From Mucilaginibacter psychrotolerans (GTDB lineage Bacteria; Bacteroidota; Bacteroidia; Sphingobacteriales; Sphingobacteriaceae), in the NCBI RefSeq assembly GCF_004519315.1, contig NZ_SOZE01000032.1, positions 1-62,795 on the forward strand: 62,795 nt of DNA, written 5' to 3'. Positions 18,201 through 25,974 of the stretch are shown piece by piece. Every line of letters starts with the position of its first letter. Within the stretch, counting starts at the first letter, position 1. The notes below the pieces were generated by a model, which worked only from the letters and a program-made list of their open reading frames with translations, ran no database searches and had not been told where the DNA came from. Made by a program: the position numbers and the translations under genes.

Positions 18201-18592
18201 CTTTTATAAATTACGCAAGTAAAGAAATTTATTTAACCCAAAAGACCCCAGCGGTTGAAAACTACTATCAGTTATGTCAATTGCCGGCACCTGGCGATGA
18301 GGTAAACTCAAGAATATTTTATCTTGTCGACGGAACTGCTGATGTAATGGTACAAGATAAATATTATGGTGTTCTGAAAGATAAACTTTTGAAGCCGAAA
18401 ATAGTTGGTAAAAAAGTCGAAACCAAAGTTATCGAGTATAAACATGGTATTTATACACTTGAACTAGTGAGTTCAGAGTCGAAAAAGCATCCTGCTCGAG
18501 AATCTTTTAAGTATAAACCAAAAAAACGCTACTCGCAAATAAAGTCAGAATCTGACTTTGCTCTTATTCTCAATAAAGCTTTAAAAAAATAA
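15281..18592 (+). CDS. NACHT/STAND NTPase with C-terminal OB-like domains
   Basis: This 1103-residue protein is a STAND-class NTPase of the kind used in antiphage defence. The NACHT core has a P-loop GDPGLGKTT at 283-291, Walker B LIFLLDGLNEV at 346-356 and TTRP at 384-387. The N-terminal 250 residues form a helical domain of unknown type; an RN..H cluster at 167-171 (RNRVH) is HEPN-like but one residue too short for the normal Rx4-6H spacing. A long helical region follows the NTPase. Two S1/OB-like units at about 910-985 and 1000-1062 (YRCRVTDISAEGLTIK; GDEVNSRIFYLVDGTADV) could sense nucleic acid. It lies between the HNH and AIPR genes. Confidence 0.85.
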   Translation: MTEREQRLIKYFVDVNDVEIPNGGGIQRIDALISDLTSCVKLLFLFIDSKENDTSLARLKDDFEKNYNILLEGNIEELPMALEGLAQKFESFLKKVGYFRYKGRDEWTGTSTHEGIRNSTFKNLCDGKLVAKRSAPRGTSANNLSERLLDNTGITYTFAEFVRIELRNRVHQSPKYPRRILVTWTEYILLSYLLVIQDNKLLLSERLLTEFQSKEKLNGYFSKWQNRYIQTLFVEQNRNDLAGLSPHIIETDWDVHDRGQTFIPKQGKILDILTDNHKLVIVGDPGLGKTTTLQFLGYHLSLSAKNLPLYFPLRDFIPNQDLIQQIASYAELELAELTDYKSPGNLIFLLDGLNEVLIRADSVGLKNQIKSLIRTFDQCFFVITTRPAAYRNDFNIPVFELQALTDQEIIEFIQKNFATSAFGLIDELEKHKKLKELCRNPLILYFLCSLAAHPPISIPANKGQLIKTFIDNILKRERNKNIEFDEFKFFNYLSAIGIRTRIDKRVSFDMLYLVDVIDSVAAKLEPATDRLKVVAWLVDAGLLVQNDKQLSFTHELYQEYFAAEGLLKESLSQSKLQELENSSDWEQPIILYSGLVPNPSAFISDLSERNPILAIKCYENTVVDDAQLRSTIISNAFKNSGQVQQIQIASDGLMALTRLGEFSLINESLESSVLNHGEIVFRLLGQIAAVLVKRIDFNYLVDFIKIVLRINQSFLPSIVRNLQKREPEQIIEIRDGLLTVFRPYLFSGLEGAFVFRFFILTGIDNPSIVGRADLEEFCLKLCKQSNEYVLQNKNSAWNLIRHFGLYFDDIYIKKVLSFLIDGQKPNHLFIKQLSDHNPALTDFIISKCLNSNNISSQCVGIVIATQIGKKPEYHEDMVKLRVFRDPERMKLLRNSTDNKEMGDRISVIYNREQAYLSLIDIDTNNRKYRCRVTDISAEGLTIKSKHPRFSGTIRTAERVVKNVKLEQYLNVQVAFINYASKEIYLTQKTPAVENYYQLCQLPAPGDEVNSRIFYLVDGTADVMVQDKYYGVLKDKLLKPKIVGKKVETKVIEYKHGIYTLELVSSESKKHPARESFKYKPKKRYSQIKSESDFALILNKALKK

Positions 18593-18814
18593 TACCAAAT
18601 AGCCGCGCAATCTTGGGCTAGTGGCCAATATGCATTGTAATCAATATGGAACGGTAAATTTAAATATCGAGGATTATTAATGTTCTTAATATTTACCAAA
18701 TGGTTTCAATTAGCCCCCTCGGCTAGCCATAAAGTCGCAGGTGTGTTGCACTTTCCTAATCTGTGCTGTGTCACGTCAAGGAGGGGCGCTCTTTTCGTTA
18801 CGTCCTTGCGCCAG

Positions 18815-18847
18815 CCATCTAGTGATTAATTTTTGATTACTAGATGG
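18815..18847. promoter_or_regulatory. Inverted repeat upstream of the AIPR gene
   Basis: CCATCTAGT (18815-18823) and ACTAGATGG (18839-18847) form a perfect 9-bp inverted repeat with an A/T-rich 15-base centre, ending 46 bases before the AIPR ATG. It lacks a following T-run, so an operator or processing hairpin is more likely than a terminator. The rest of the 301-base gap has no gene. Confidence 0.45.
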
Positions 18848-18893
18848 ATATCTCAATATTAACTTGTAACTATACAAAACCAAACCAAATTAC

Positions 18894-20588
18894 ATGATAA
18901 CCACCGATTACCCAAACATATTAGACTTAATTAAAGATCACATTGACCCAAGTCGGTCTGAAAGTGCCTCATTTTTAATATGGTATTTAGAAAATTACTA
19001 TAGGTTGGATAGTTTAGAAGCTATTGATTCCGTATGTGACCAAAAAGGGGACAAAGGAATTGACGGAATATACTTGAACGACGCAAATGGTACAATAGAT
19101 GTTTTTCAAGCAAAAATTTCGCAAAAACCAGGACGAACGGTTGGAGATACCGCATTAAAAGAATTTTCCGGCACGCTTTCACAATTTGACACTAAAGAAA
19201 GCATACGAAATTTAATAGATACTGCTGGAAGCGCTCAGGTCGCAGGCCTTATAAAACGGCTTAACATTTTGGCTGTTTTAGACCAATATAAAATTAGAGG
19301 CATATTTATTAGCAATGTCGAACTTGATAACAATGGTCTCGCCTACTTGACTGAGACTCAAAACATCGAGTTTATTGGGAAGGAATTTTTAGAGAGGACA
19401 TACATAGCACATGAGAGGGCCGTTCCTCACGACTTGGAGGCTCATTTCGACATCTCTGGTCAAACCATGGCTAAACATTATGTTGATGCAGATACACTAG
19501 CGTACATTATTCCTCTAAAGGGTACCGAATTGGTTAAAATGCCAGGAATATCAGATCAGTCTGTATTCGCATATAATGTAAGAGGTTCGTTAGGCGGTAC
19601 TAATGTAAATAGAGACATTATAAAAAGTATCAAAGATAAGTCCCTGCATAAAAAGTTTCCGCTCTTTCACAATGGCATAACCATTGTAACAAATCAGATT
19701 GTAGAAACTGCTGAGAAATTATCTATTAAAACATTTTATGTGGTTAACGGATGCCAAAGTTTGACTACACTATACAATTACCAAAAAGAGTTGACAGAGG
19801 ATTTGAGGATTTTAACAAAAATCGTGCAAGTTTCGGTGGATTCTGATTTATCGAAAATTATAACGCATTATTCAAACAATCAAAACGGCGTTAAGGCAAG
19901 AGATTTTAAGTCAAATAACAAAATACAAACTCGACTTCAACATGAATTTATGTTGCATTATGGAAGTGAGTACTTTTTTGAAATTAAACGAGGGGAAACC
20001 GGCGGCAATGGTAAGAGAGTAATATCTAATGAGAATGCCGGAATATATTTTATGTCATTTGATTTAAAAGAACCTTGGGGTACCCATAGGAAATACCAAG
20101 TTTTCGACGATAAATACACTGAAATATTTGGTCGACCAGAAGTAACGGCTCACAGAATTTTAATGTTACAATTAATCGATGATATAATAATCTCAAAGCT
20201 GCCTAACATAAAAAATCAACTCGTTGCTAAATACGCATTAACAAGATATGCGATTCTATATATGATTAGGCAAATATTGGAGAATGATAGCGTGGGTGTA
20301 GAATTATTGAAAAACCCTGATTTGTTTGTGTTGGATAAATTGAATCGAAACTCTTTTATCGAAGCAATAAAGACTATTGTTAACGACGTAATAATAGACT
20401 TTAACGGCGAGGTCGCGAATCTAGGAGAAGACTTTGATTATAAGTCTCGATTACGTGAAGAGAGTTGGGTTAAGAAAATATCGCAAGAAATTGTAAATAG
20501 CTATCTAAAACAGGTTGCTCGTGAAAGAATAGATTCATTTGCACAAGAATGGTCGAAAGGCGCATTGAGAATTAAAGCCAGCTCGTAA
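18894..20588 (+). CDS. AIPR-family abortive-infection protein with PD-(D/E)xK-like N-terminus
   Basis: This 564-residue protein matches the AIPR (abortive infection phage resistance) family. Characteristic segments are NVRGSLG at 228-234, FPLFHNGITI at 255-264, VVNGCQSLTTLY at 283-294 and NNQNGVKARDF at 328-338. The N-terminal region has GIDGIY with Asp57 and TIDVFQAK with Asp69, Gln72 and Lys74, the D...QxK pattern of Mrr-like PD-(D/E)xK nucleases, so nucleic-acid cleavage is a reasonable inference. It follows the NACHT gene on the same strand after 301 bases and is equally A/T-rich. Length is typical of the family. Confidence 0.87.
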   Translation: MITTDYPNILDLIKDHIDPSRSESASFLIWYLENYYRLDSLEAIDSVCDQKGDKGIDGIYLNDANGTIDVFQAKISQKPGRTVGDTALKEFSGTLSQFDTKESIRNLIDTAGSAQVAGLIKRLNILAVLDQYKIRGIFISNVELDNNGLAYLTETQNIEFIGKEFLERTYIAHERAVPHDLEAHFDISGQTMAKHYVDADTLAYIIPLKGTELVKMPGISDQSVFAYNVRGSLGGTNVNRDIIKSIKDKSLHKKFPLFHNGITIVTNQIVETAEKLSIKTFYVVNGCQSLTTLYNYQKELTEDLRILTKIVQVSVDSDLSKIITHYSNNQNGVKARDFKSNNKIQTRLQHEFMLHYGSEYFFEIKRGETGGNGKRVISNENAGIYFMSFDLKEPWGTHRKYQVFDDKYTEIFGRPEVTAHRILMLQLIDDIIISKLPNIKNQLVAKYALTRYAILYMIRQILENDSVGVELLKNPDLFVLDKLNRNSFIEAIKTIVNDVIIDFNGEVANLGEDFDYKSRLREESWVKKISQEIVNSYLKQVARERIDSFAQEWSKGALRIKASS

Positions 20589-21026
20589 TCCCTCGGCTGG
20601 CCCTCAACTGGCGCGGATATGCAGCGCCGGGCAAGCGCGCAGTGTACCCGTGCCCAAGCATGCAAGGTGCATGTGTAAATAAATGGGTGTTCTTTATCTA
20701 CCTCGCATTTGCAGTAGGGATTGAGAGGGGAAGCCGCCTGCGCGGGGAATTGAGCGAGGTAGGGCGGCCTACCTACCGGCAGGCAGGCCGAAGCAATCCC
20801 GACAGTAGTCGGGACCGGCAAAGCTCGGCCCCGATGAATATCGGGGACTGCCATCATTCTGTGGGCAGTTAGCTTTATTTGCACAGAGTCGAAATCCCTC
20901 CATAACCCAAGATTTCCTCTCCGCTGATGCAAGCCTGTCAGGTGTTCCATGCTTTTTAAGTAGATATTATATGGTTGCTGGTACGCGGCACTCATGCGCC
21001 AGCATAAACAAGTATGTCATACCAAC
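20589..21026. repeat. Repeat-rich intergenic region with clustered hairpins
   Basis: This gap holds no credible gene. Short palindromes are packed together around 20770-20850: CCTACCGGCAGG-type, TCCCGACAGTAGTCGGGA and CCCCGATGAATATCGGGG. A minus-strand open frame crossing the region (20501-20995) reads through these repeats and the end of the AIPR gene, and shows no domain, so it is not called. Confidence 0.6.
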
Positions 21027-21530
21027 CTACCGGTAAACAAACGATACGCTTTGTGCCGCCTTCAGCCCGCTGATACTTTCGCTGGTGTAGGTAATGGTAT
21101 ACTTGCCGGGTTTGCTGAGGGCATAACCTTTCATGAGGTCTACATTGGCTACCAAGCTGTCTTTAGCGGGGATGCTGATATACGCATCGGCCGGGGGCGG
21201 CATCATCCTTTTGGCCATTGCACCTTTATACTGCAATTCTTCGCCTTGTTCATTTTTTATGTCGAGGTATTTGCTTAGCAGGGGTTCAAATGGGGTTTGC
21301 CATTTCAGGAAGTGTTGGGCGCTGTCGGCAGGATTATACACGGTAAACTTTAGCTGTACGGCATCGCCCATGCGGATGCTGGGGTTAATGGCCAGTACCG
21401 CGTAAAGCCCTTTGGCGGCAGCGGTTTGCCCGCCATTAGCCGGCGCATCTGCGGCCTGTTGGTTTTGCATGCCGCAGGATGCAGCAACAATTAATAAAAG
21501 GGCTATGGGCAAATAAAAAATCTTTTTCAT
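21027..21530 (-). CDS. Lipoprotein resembling the M35 metallopeptidase N-terminal domain
   Basis: This 167-residue lipoprotein has signal MKKIFYLPIALLLIVAASC with lipobox Cys19, followed by a low-complexity linker (about 20-40) and an immunoglobulin-like beta domain. The segment AQHFLKWQTPFEPLLSKYLDI and the later KRMMPP and GKYTITY resemble the N-terminal domain that precedes the catalytic domain in M35 peptidyl-Lys metalloendopeptidases. No HExxH zinc motif is present, so it is not an active peptidase; it may bind or inhibit one, which is inference. It stands alone on the minus strand beside a repeat block. Confidence 0.75.
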   Translation of the reverse strand: MKKIFYLPIALLLIVAASCGMQNQQAADAPANGGQTAAAKGLYAVLAINPSIRMGDAVQLKFTVYNPADSAQHFLKWQTPFEPLLSKYLDIKNEQGEELQYKGAMAKRMMPPPADAYISIPAKDSLVANVDLMKGYALSKPGKYTITYTSESISGLKAAQSVSFVYR

Positions 21531-21637
21531 GGACTGAGTATATGTTTCGTTAGAGGATAGACAGCCCTAAAGGCATAAAGTTTAAACTGTTTTATTAGGC
21601 GCTTAGGGTGAGTGGGTTAAAATATCGGCCGTTTTCT

Positions 21638-21882
21638 GAACCCGGATTTTACGGAATTTTTAGGATTGCCAGAATCGCTGCGTTTACATGCTGACCATTG
21701 GGCGAATTCAAAAAATTCGGGTTCGGGCAAAAGGACGCTTGGGGTCCGCAGGGTCGTTTTCAACAGACCCTGCGGGGACGTGAGTTTTTTGAACCCGGAT
21801 TTTACGGAATATTTAGCATTGCTGCATTTACATGCTGACCATTCGGCGATTTCAAAAAATTCGGGTTCGGGCAAAATGACGC
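21638..21882. repeat. Two diverged direct copies of a ~95-bp element around a hairpin
   Basis: The copy at 21638-21738 and the copy at 21791-21882 both begin with GAACCCGGATTTTACGGAAT and end with AAAAAATTCGGGTTCGGGCA. Each unit has inverted ends (GAACCCGGATT against AATTCGGGTTC). Between them lies a perfect 10-bp stem, CCGCAGGGTC with GACCCTGCGG (21746-21775). The loop sequence GGTCGTTTTCAACAGACCCT recurs at 22105-22124. Confidence 0.85.
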
Positions 21883-22173
21883 GTATCCCGAAAACAACAT
21901 CTCGTTGCTGATTAATATCTACACCATGCGTGCCTTATAAGATTCCTCCCTCGTATCTCGGTTCGGGATGATTAAAATGGGGCAAGCCAAAATGCCATTG
22001 CTACTGTGAATATTTTATTGTTAAATTTACACGTAATCAACAACCAATTGATAATACTTATAACCGCACAAGCTTTGCGCAAAACCCGTATTTTGTCGTC
22101 GCACGGTCGTTTTCAACAGACCCTGGGGACGGGGAAATATAACCCGTCATGTTGGATTTATTTCAACTCCGCC

Positions 22174-22295
22174 CATCCAAGCGTCCCCGCTTGGATGCAA
22201 AAATGGTAAGCGTCCACGCTTACCTCATTAGCACATTTGGTTCGTGAGCGTGGACGCTCACAACAAACATTGCGACAAGCGTGGACGCTTGTCGC
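22174..22295. repeat. Array of four palindromes sharing an AGCGTSSACGCT-type core
   Basis: Four perfect or near-perfect palindromes follow one another: 22174-22197 (CATCCAAGCG arms), 22205-22224 (GGTAAGCG arms), 22244-22261 (GTGAGCG arms) and 22272-22295 (GCGACAAGCG arms). Cores are AGCGTCCACGCT, AGCGTGGACGCT or AGCGTCCCCGCT, while the outer arms differ but stay self-complementary. A single half-like copy occurs near 31324. No coding sense is seen. Confidence 0.85.
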
Positions 22296-22351
22296 GGCGG
22301 TATGGATGACGTGATGGTTTTACGAACTGCTGTTGGGGGCCGCAGGGACGG

Positions 22352-22440
22352 TATAATATCGAACACCGAATGTCCAATACCGAATAATGAAGTTAAAAAC
22401 TTCGGCGTCCGAAATTCGAAATTCATCATTCGATATTATA
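22352..22440. repeat. Long imperfect palindrome with TATAATATCGA ends
   Basis: TATAATATCGA (22352-22362) and TCGATATTATA (22430-22440) are perfect inverted ends around a partly self-complementary interior (GAAGTTAAAAACTTC). A related element with the same vocabulary (ATATCGAATGATGAATGGCC and a mirrored end) lies at 51498-51574. It ends about 100 bases before the PVC-type gene. Confidence 0.75.
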
Positions 22441-22537
22441 GTGTCCCCGCAGGGCTACCTGTCCTCTGGGGTGCCGAAACAAGTTCGGCATTTTGTAATG
22501 TAAATTGAAACGAACAACAATAAAAGAAAACATAGCA

Positions 22538-25500
22538 ATGGACAACCATAAAAGAAAACCTTTTTTTCTGATAAGCGCACCAGTGGCGGCTATTCCTTTG
22601 TTGGTAATATTGGGTGCCTTTTCCAATATTACTGAAAAACACGCATCGTATCAATTGGCTACCATTGATACCCCGCTTACCGAAGCACAAAAACATTTGG
22701 CTAAAAATGGCTTGAAGGAGCTGGACGTGGCGCCTGGCCTGCGTGTTGAAACGATGGCAACCGAACCTATGTTGATTAACCCTACCAATATCGACGTGGA
22801 TGAAAAAGGGAGGGTTTGGGTAACGGAGGCTTATAATTACCGGTTTGAGATTAATCACAACAAACCCAGGGAGGCCGGCGACCGCATCCTGATTCTGGAA
22901 GACAAGGATGGAGACGGAAGTTTGGAAACCAGCACGGTGTTTTATCAGGGCCCCGAGGTTAATGCACCTTTAGGTGTGTGCGTGTTAGGTAACCGGGTGT
23001 TGGTATCGCAAAGCCCCTATGTTTGGGCTTTTTATGATGATGATAATGATGGTAAAGCCGACCGGAAGGAAATACTGTTCCAGGGGATAAGCGGCGAACA
23101 ACACGATCACGGCATACACGGTTTTGCATTTGGCCCCGATGGTAAACTATATTTCAATTTTGGGAATGCCGGTAAAACCCTCAGAGATAAAAATAATGAG
23201 GTAGTGCTTGATCAGGATGGTGATGAGATAGGGCCAAAAAAATACAAAGAGGGAATGCTATTCCGTTGCGACCCGGACGGTACGCATGTGGAATGCCTGG
23301 GCCATAATTTCAGGAACGAATACGAAGCGGCCGTAGATAGTTATGGCAATATATGGCAAAGTGATAATGATGATGACGGGAATAAAGGCGTACGGATCAA
23401 TTACGTAATGGAATACGGAAATTATGGCTACACCGATGAAGTAACCGGTGCGGGCTGGAGTGCTAAACGCATTAATATGGAAGATTCGATCCCGCTGCGT
23501 CACTGGCATCAAAATGATCCGGGTGTTATCCCCAATCTTTTACAAACGGGCTCCGGCTCCCCCACCGGAATGGTTTTTTATGAAGGGACGCTGTTAACGC
23601 AGCAGTTTCAAAATGGGATGATCCATGCCGAACCGGGACATAATGTTGTTCGGGCCTATCCTGTCCAAAAAGCTGGCGCGGGATATACTGCCGGTATCGT
23701 GAACATGCTTAACGGCGATCGCGATCAATGGTTTCGCCCGGCAGATGTTTGTACAGCGCCGGATGGTTCTTTAATAGTAGCCGACTGGTACGATCCCGGC
23801 GTTGGTGGGCACCGGGTGGGCGATCTTCAGCGTGGCCGCATATACCGGGTTGTTCCGGAAGGCATGAAAAATACTTATAAAATACCCGAACAGGATTATA
23901 CCACGCCAACGGGTGCAGTAATTGCCTTGCAAAATCCAAATCTCGGCGTTCGCAGGCATGCTTTCATCGCATTAACCGGCATGGGCGAATCGGCCATAAC
24001 GGAGTTGGAGAAGTTGTGGTTAACATCGCCCAATCCCCGTATGCGTGCGCGGGCCCTGTGGGTGCTTTCAAAATCAACAAAGGCCACAAAATATCTTTCC
24101 GAAGCCATCAACGATGCTAACCCTTATTTAAGGATAACCGGGCTGAGGGCGGCAAGAGAAGTAAATACCGACGTGATTAAGCTTGCAGCAGCTTTAGTAA
24201 ATGATGCAGACGCACAGGTAAGGCGCGATTGTGCGATTGCATTACGGCACAGGAATGAACCGGATGCCGCCACCATATGGGCGGCACTTGCGGCGAAACA
24301 TACTGGTAATGACAAATGGTATTTGGAGGCGCTGGGTATAGGGGCCGACAAGCAATGGGACCAATTCTTTGCAGCCTACCTCAAAGTAGTGCCTTATCCT
24401 TTATCAACAGCCGGAGGCAGGGATATGGTGTGGCGGGCCCGGACAACAATGGCACTTCCGTACCTGGTAACGCTGGCTAAAGATGCAAGTGTGCCATTAA
24501 AATCCCGTTTGAGGTATTTAAGAGCTTTTGATTTTTATCCGCAGCCCGATAAATCTAAAGCTTTGGTGAAATTATTAGAAGAAAACAATGGTAAAGATTT
24601 GCAATTAAGTGCAATGCTATTGAAGTCTTTAACCCCTCAGGATATATCAGCTTCGCCTGCAGCCAGGGAGCAGGTTCAACTGGTTTTAAATTCCTACACG
24701 GGGACACCCGATTTTGTTGATATGGTAAAACAGTATAATATTACAACAGAAGCCGATAGATTGATAGATCTGGTAAAAAGCAAAGGTATTCAGAGTAGCG
24801 GAGGATATCAGAGCGGAGGAATAGGGGCCGATGCGGCCAGGCTATTACTTAAAGCTAATGATGACGTTAGTTTCCTGAATGTTATTAAAGGTAAAGATGA
24901 AAAAGAGGCGTCGAACGTTTTATCAGTACTTGGTGCAATAGGCAACGATGAATCAATTGCTATCCTGTCGAAGGTGATTTTATCAGATCAGTACAGCATA
25001 GCCACTCGTCAAAAAGCAATTCAAGCGCTGGGTAAAAGCCAAAATGGGGAAGACCGCGTTCTGGAAATGCTGCAGGGTGGTAAATTACTTCAAAGTTTAA
25101 TTACGCCAGCTGTTGCAGGCTTGAGCGGAACACTCAGAAAAAGCACACTCGACAAAGCAACAGCCTTTTTACCCAAAACCAATGTTGCCAAAATTGCTAA
25201 AACAAAGGTGCCGTCTGCTAATTTGAATGCCATACTGGCTTTAAAAGGAAACGCGTTGAAAGGGAATGCTGTTTTCCTAAGATCCTGTTCCGTATGCCAT
25301 AGAGCTAATAAAGCCGGTTTTGAATTTGGGCCTAATTTATCAGAAATAGGTGCCAAGTTACCAAAGGAGGGATTGTTTGATGCTATTGTTAACCCTTCTG
25401 CAGGTATTAATTTTGGATATGAGACTTCACAACTTATGATGAAAGATGGATCTACCCTGATGGGGATTATTTCGAGCCGGACAGAGACAGATATCGAATT

Positions 25501-25663
25501 GAAATACCCCGGAGGCTCCGTTCAGAAAATTAAAACAAGTGATGTTAAGCAAATAAAAAAGCTATCGGCCTCTATGATGCCGGTCGGCCTAAATCAAACC
25601 ATGTCAAAACAAGAATTAGCGGATCTGCTTACGTTCCTTAGTTCTTTAAAGAAAAAAGAATAA
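22538..25663 (+). CDS. PVC-type membrane-bound dehydrogenase/cytochrome with HEAT repeats
   Basis: This 1041-residue exported protein (ATG at 22538; an in-frame TTG at 22505 is less likely) has a signal or anchor at about 9-26. An NHL/PQQ-type beta-propeller spans about 50-430 (INPTNIDVDEKGRVWVTEAY; DGSLIVADWYDPGVGG; QRGRIYRVVPEG). HEAT-like helical repeats follow to about 850, then a C-terminal cytochrome-c domain with CSVCH at 917-921. The order matches the PVC-type heme-binding CxxCH proteins, which are probably periplasmic sugar or alcohol dehydrogenases. The substrate is unknown. No partner oxidoreductase is adjacent; a Gfo/Idh/MocA and DUF1080 pair lies 4 kb away. Confidence 0.88.
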   Translation: MDNHKRKPFFLISAPVAAIPLLVILGAFSNITEKHASYQLATIDTPLTEAQKHLAKNGLKELDVAPGLRVETMATEPMLINPTNIDVDEKGRVWVTEAYNYRFEINHNKPREAGDRILILEDKDGDGSLETSTVFYQGPEVNAPLGVCVLGNRVLVSQSPYVWAFYDDDNDGKADRKEILFQGISGEQHDHGIHGFAFGPDGKLYFNFGNAGKTLRDKNNEVVLDQDGDEIGPKKYKEGMLFRCDPDGTHVECLGHNFRNEYEAAVDSYGNIWQSDNDDDGNKGVRINYVMEYGNYGYTDEVTGAGWSAKRINMEDSIPLRHWHQNDPGVIPNLLQTGSGSPTGMVFYEGTLLTQQFQNGMIHAEPGHNVVRAYPVQKAGAGYTAGIVNMLNGDRDQWFRPADVCTAPDGSLIVADWYDPGVGGHRVGDLQRGRIYRVVPEGMKNTYKIPEQDYTTPTGAVIALQNPNLGVRRHAFIALTGMGESAITELEKLWLTSPNPRMRARALWVLSKSTKATKYLSEAINDANPYLRITGLRAAREVNTDVIKLAAALVNDADAQVRRDCAIALRHRNEPDAATIWAALAAKHTGNDKWYLEALGIGADKQWDQFFAAYLKVVPYPLSTAGGRDMVWRARTTMALPYLVTLAKDASVPLKSRLRYLRAFDFYPQPDKSKALVKLLEENNGKDLQLSAMLLKSLTPQDISASPAAREQVQLVLNSYTGTPDFVDMVKQYNITTEADRLIDLVKSKGIQSSGGYQSGGIGADAARLLLKANDDVSFLNVIKGKDEKEASNVLSVLGAIGNDESIAILSKVILSDQYSIATRQKAIQALGKSQNGEDRVLEMLQGGKLLQSLITPAVAGLSGTLRKSTLDKATAFLPKTNVAKIAKTKVPSANLNAILALKGNALKGNAVFLRSCSVCHRANKAGFEFGPNLSEIGAKLPKEGLFDAIVNPSAGINFGYETSQLMMKDGSTLMGIISSRTETDIELKYPGGSVQKIKTSDVKQIKKLSASMMPVGLNQTMSKQELADLLTFLSSLKKKE

Positions 25664-25695
25664 TACAAATACACTGCCTTTAGCCCTTCAACCTC

Positions 25696-25767
25696 CTAAA
25701 AATCCTTATTCAGCAGCTTCTCTAGTTCGGCGAAGCTGATGTTCATTTTGATGCGGCCCTGTTTTGC
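25696..25767 (-). pseudogene. Duplicated 3' end of cdaA (23 codons plus stop)
   Basis: On the minus strand these 72 bases encode the same last 23 residues as cdaA (residues 241-263, from AKQGRIKM to NKDF, then TAG). About six nucleotides differ from the intact gene at 27247-27318, and all the differences I can align are synonymous. The match begins abruptly at codon 241, where a TTTGCATTTAGC hairpin starts. It is a truncated fragment, not a gene. Synonymous-only divergence suggests it was cut recently from a diverged but functional cdaA, not that it is an old decaying copy. Confidence 0.85.
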
Positions 25768-25831
25768 ATTTAGCCTTGCTAAATGCAAATATCTTCAAAA
25801 AAGACGCTCCTAAATGAGTACCTTTAGGAGC
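25763..25831. repeat. Two hairpins at the broken end of the cdaA fragment
   Basis: TTTGCATTTAGC (25763-25774) and GCTAAATGCAAA (25778-25789) form a perfect 12-bp stem with a 3-base loop at the breakpoint. Next, GCTCCTAAA (25806-25814) and TTTAGGAGC (25823-25831) form a 9-bp stem. Read on the minus strand the second stem is followed by GTCTTTTTT, a good intrinsic terminator with no intact upstream gene on that strand. Confidence 0.7.
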
Positions 25832-25974
25832 ATAATATTTACCGATCCAACTCGGGCGCAGGTTCCCATTCTACGTAGATGTTCCAACTCCTTCTTCCGT
25901 GTACGCCAACGGAGATAAGGTTTACAAAGTGATCAAAGCTATACGGCAATGAACAAAATAATACCCGAAATGCA

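Noticed and set aside
20501..20995. A 164-codon open frame on the minus strand
   Set aside because: It overlaps the 3' end of the AIPR gene and runs through palindromic repeats; no domain or codon bias supports it.
22174..22295. CRISPR-like array
   Set aside because: The units are palindromes of differing length with no uniform spacers, and no cas gene is in the window.
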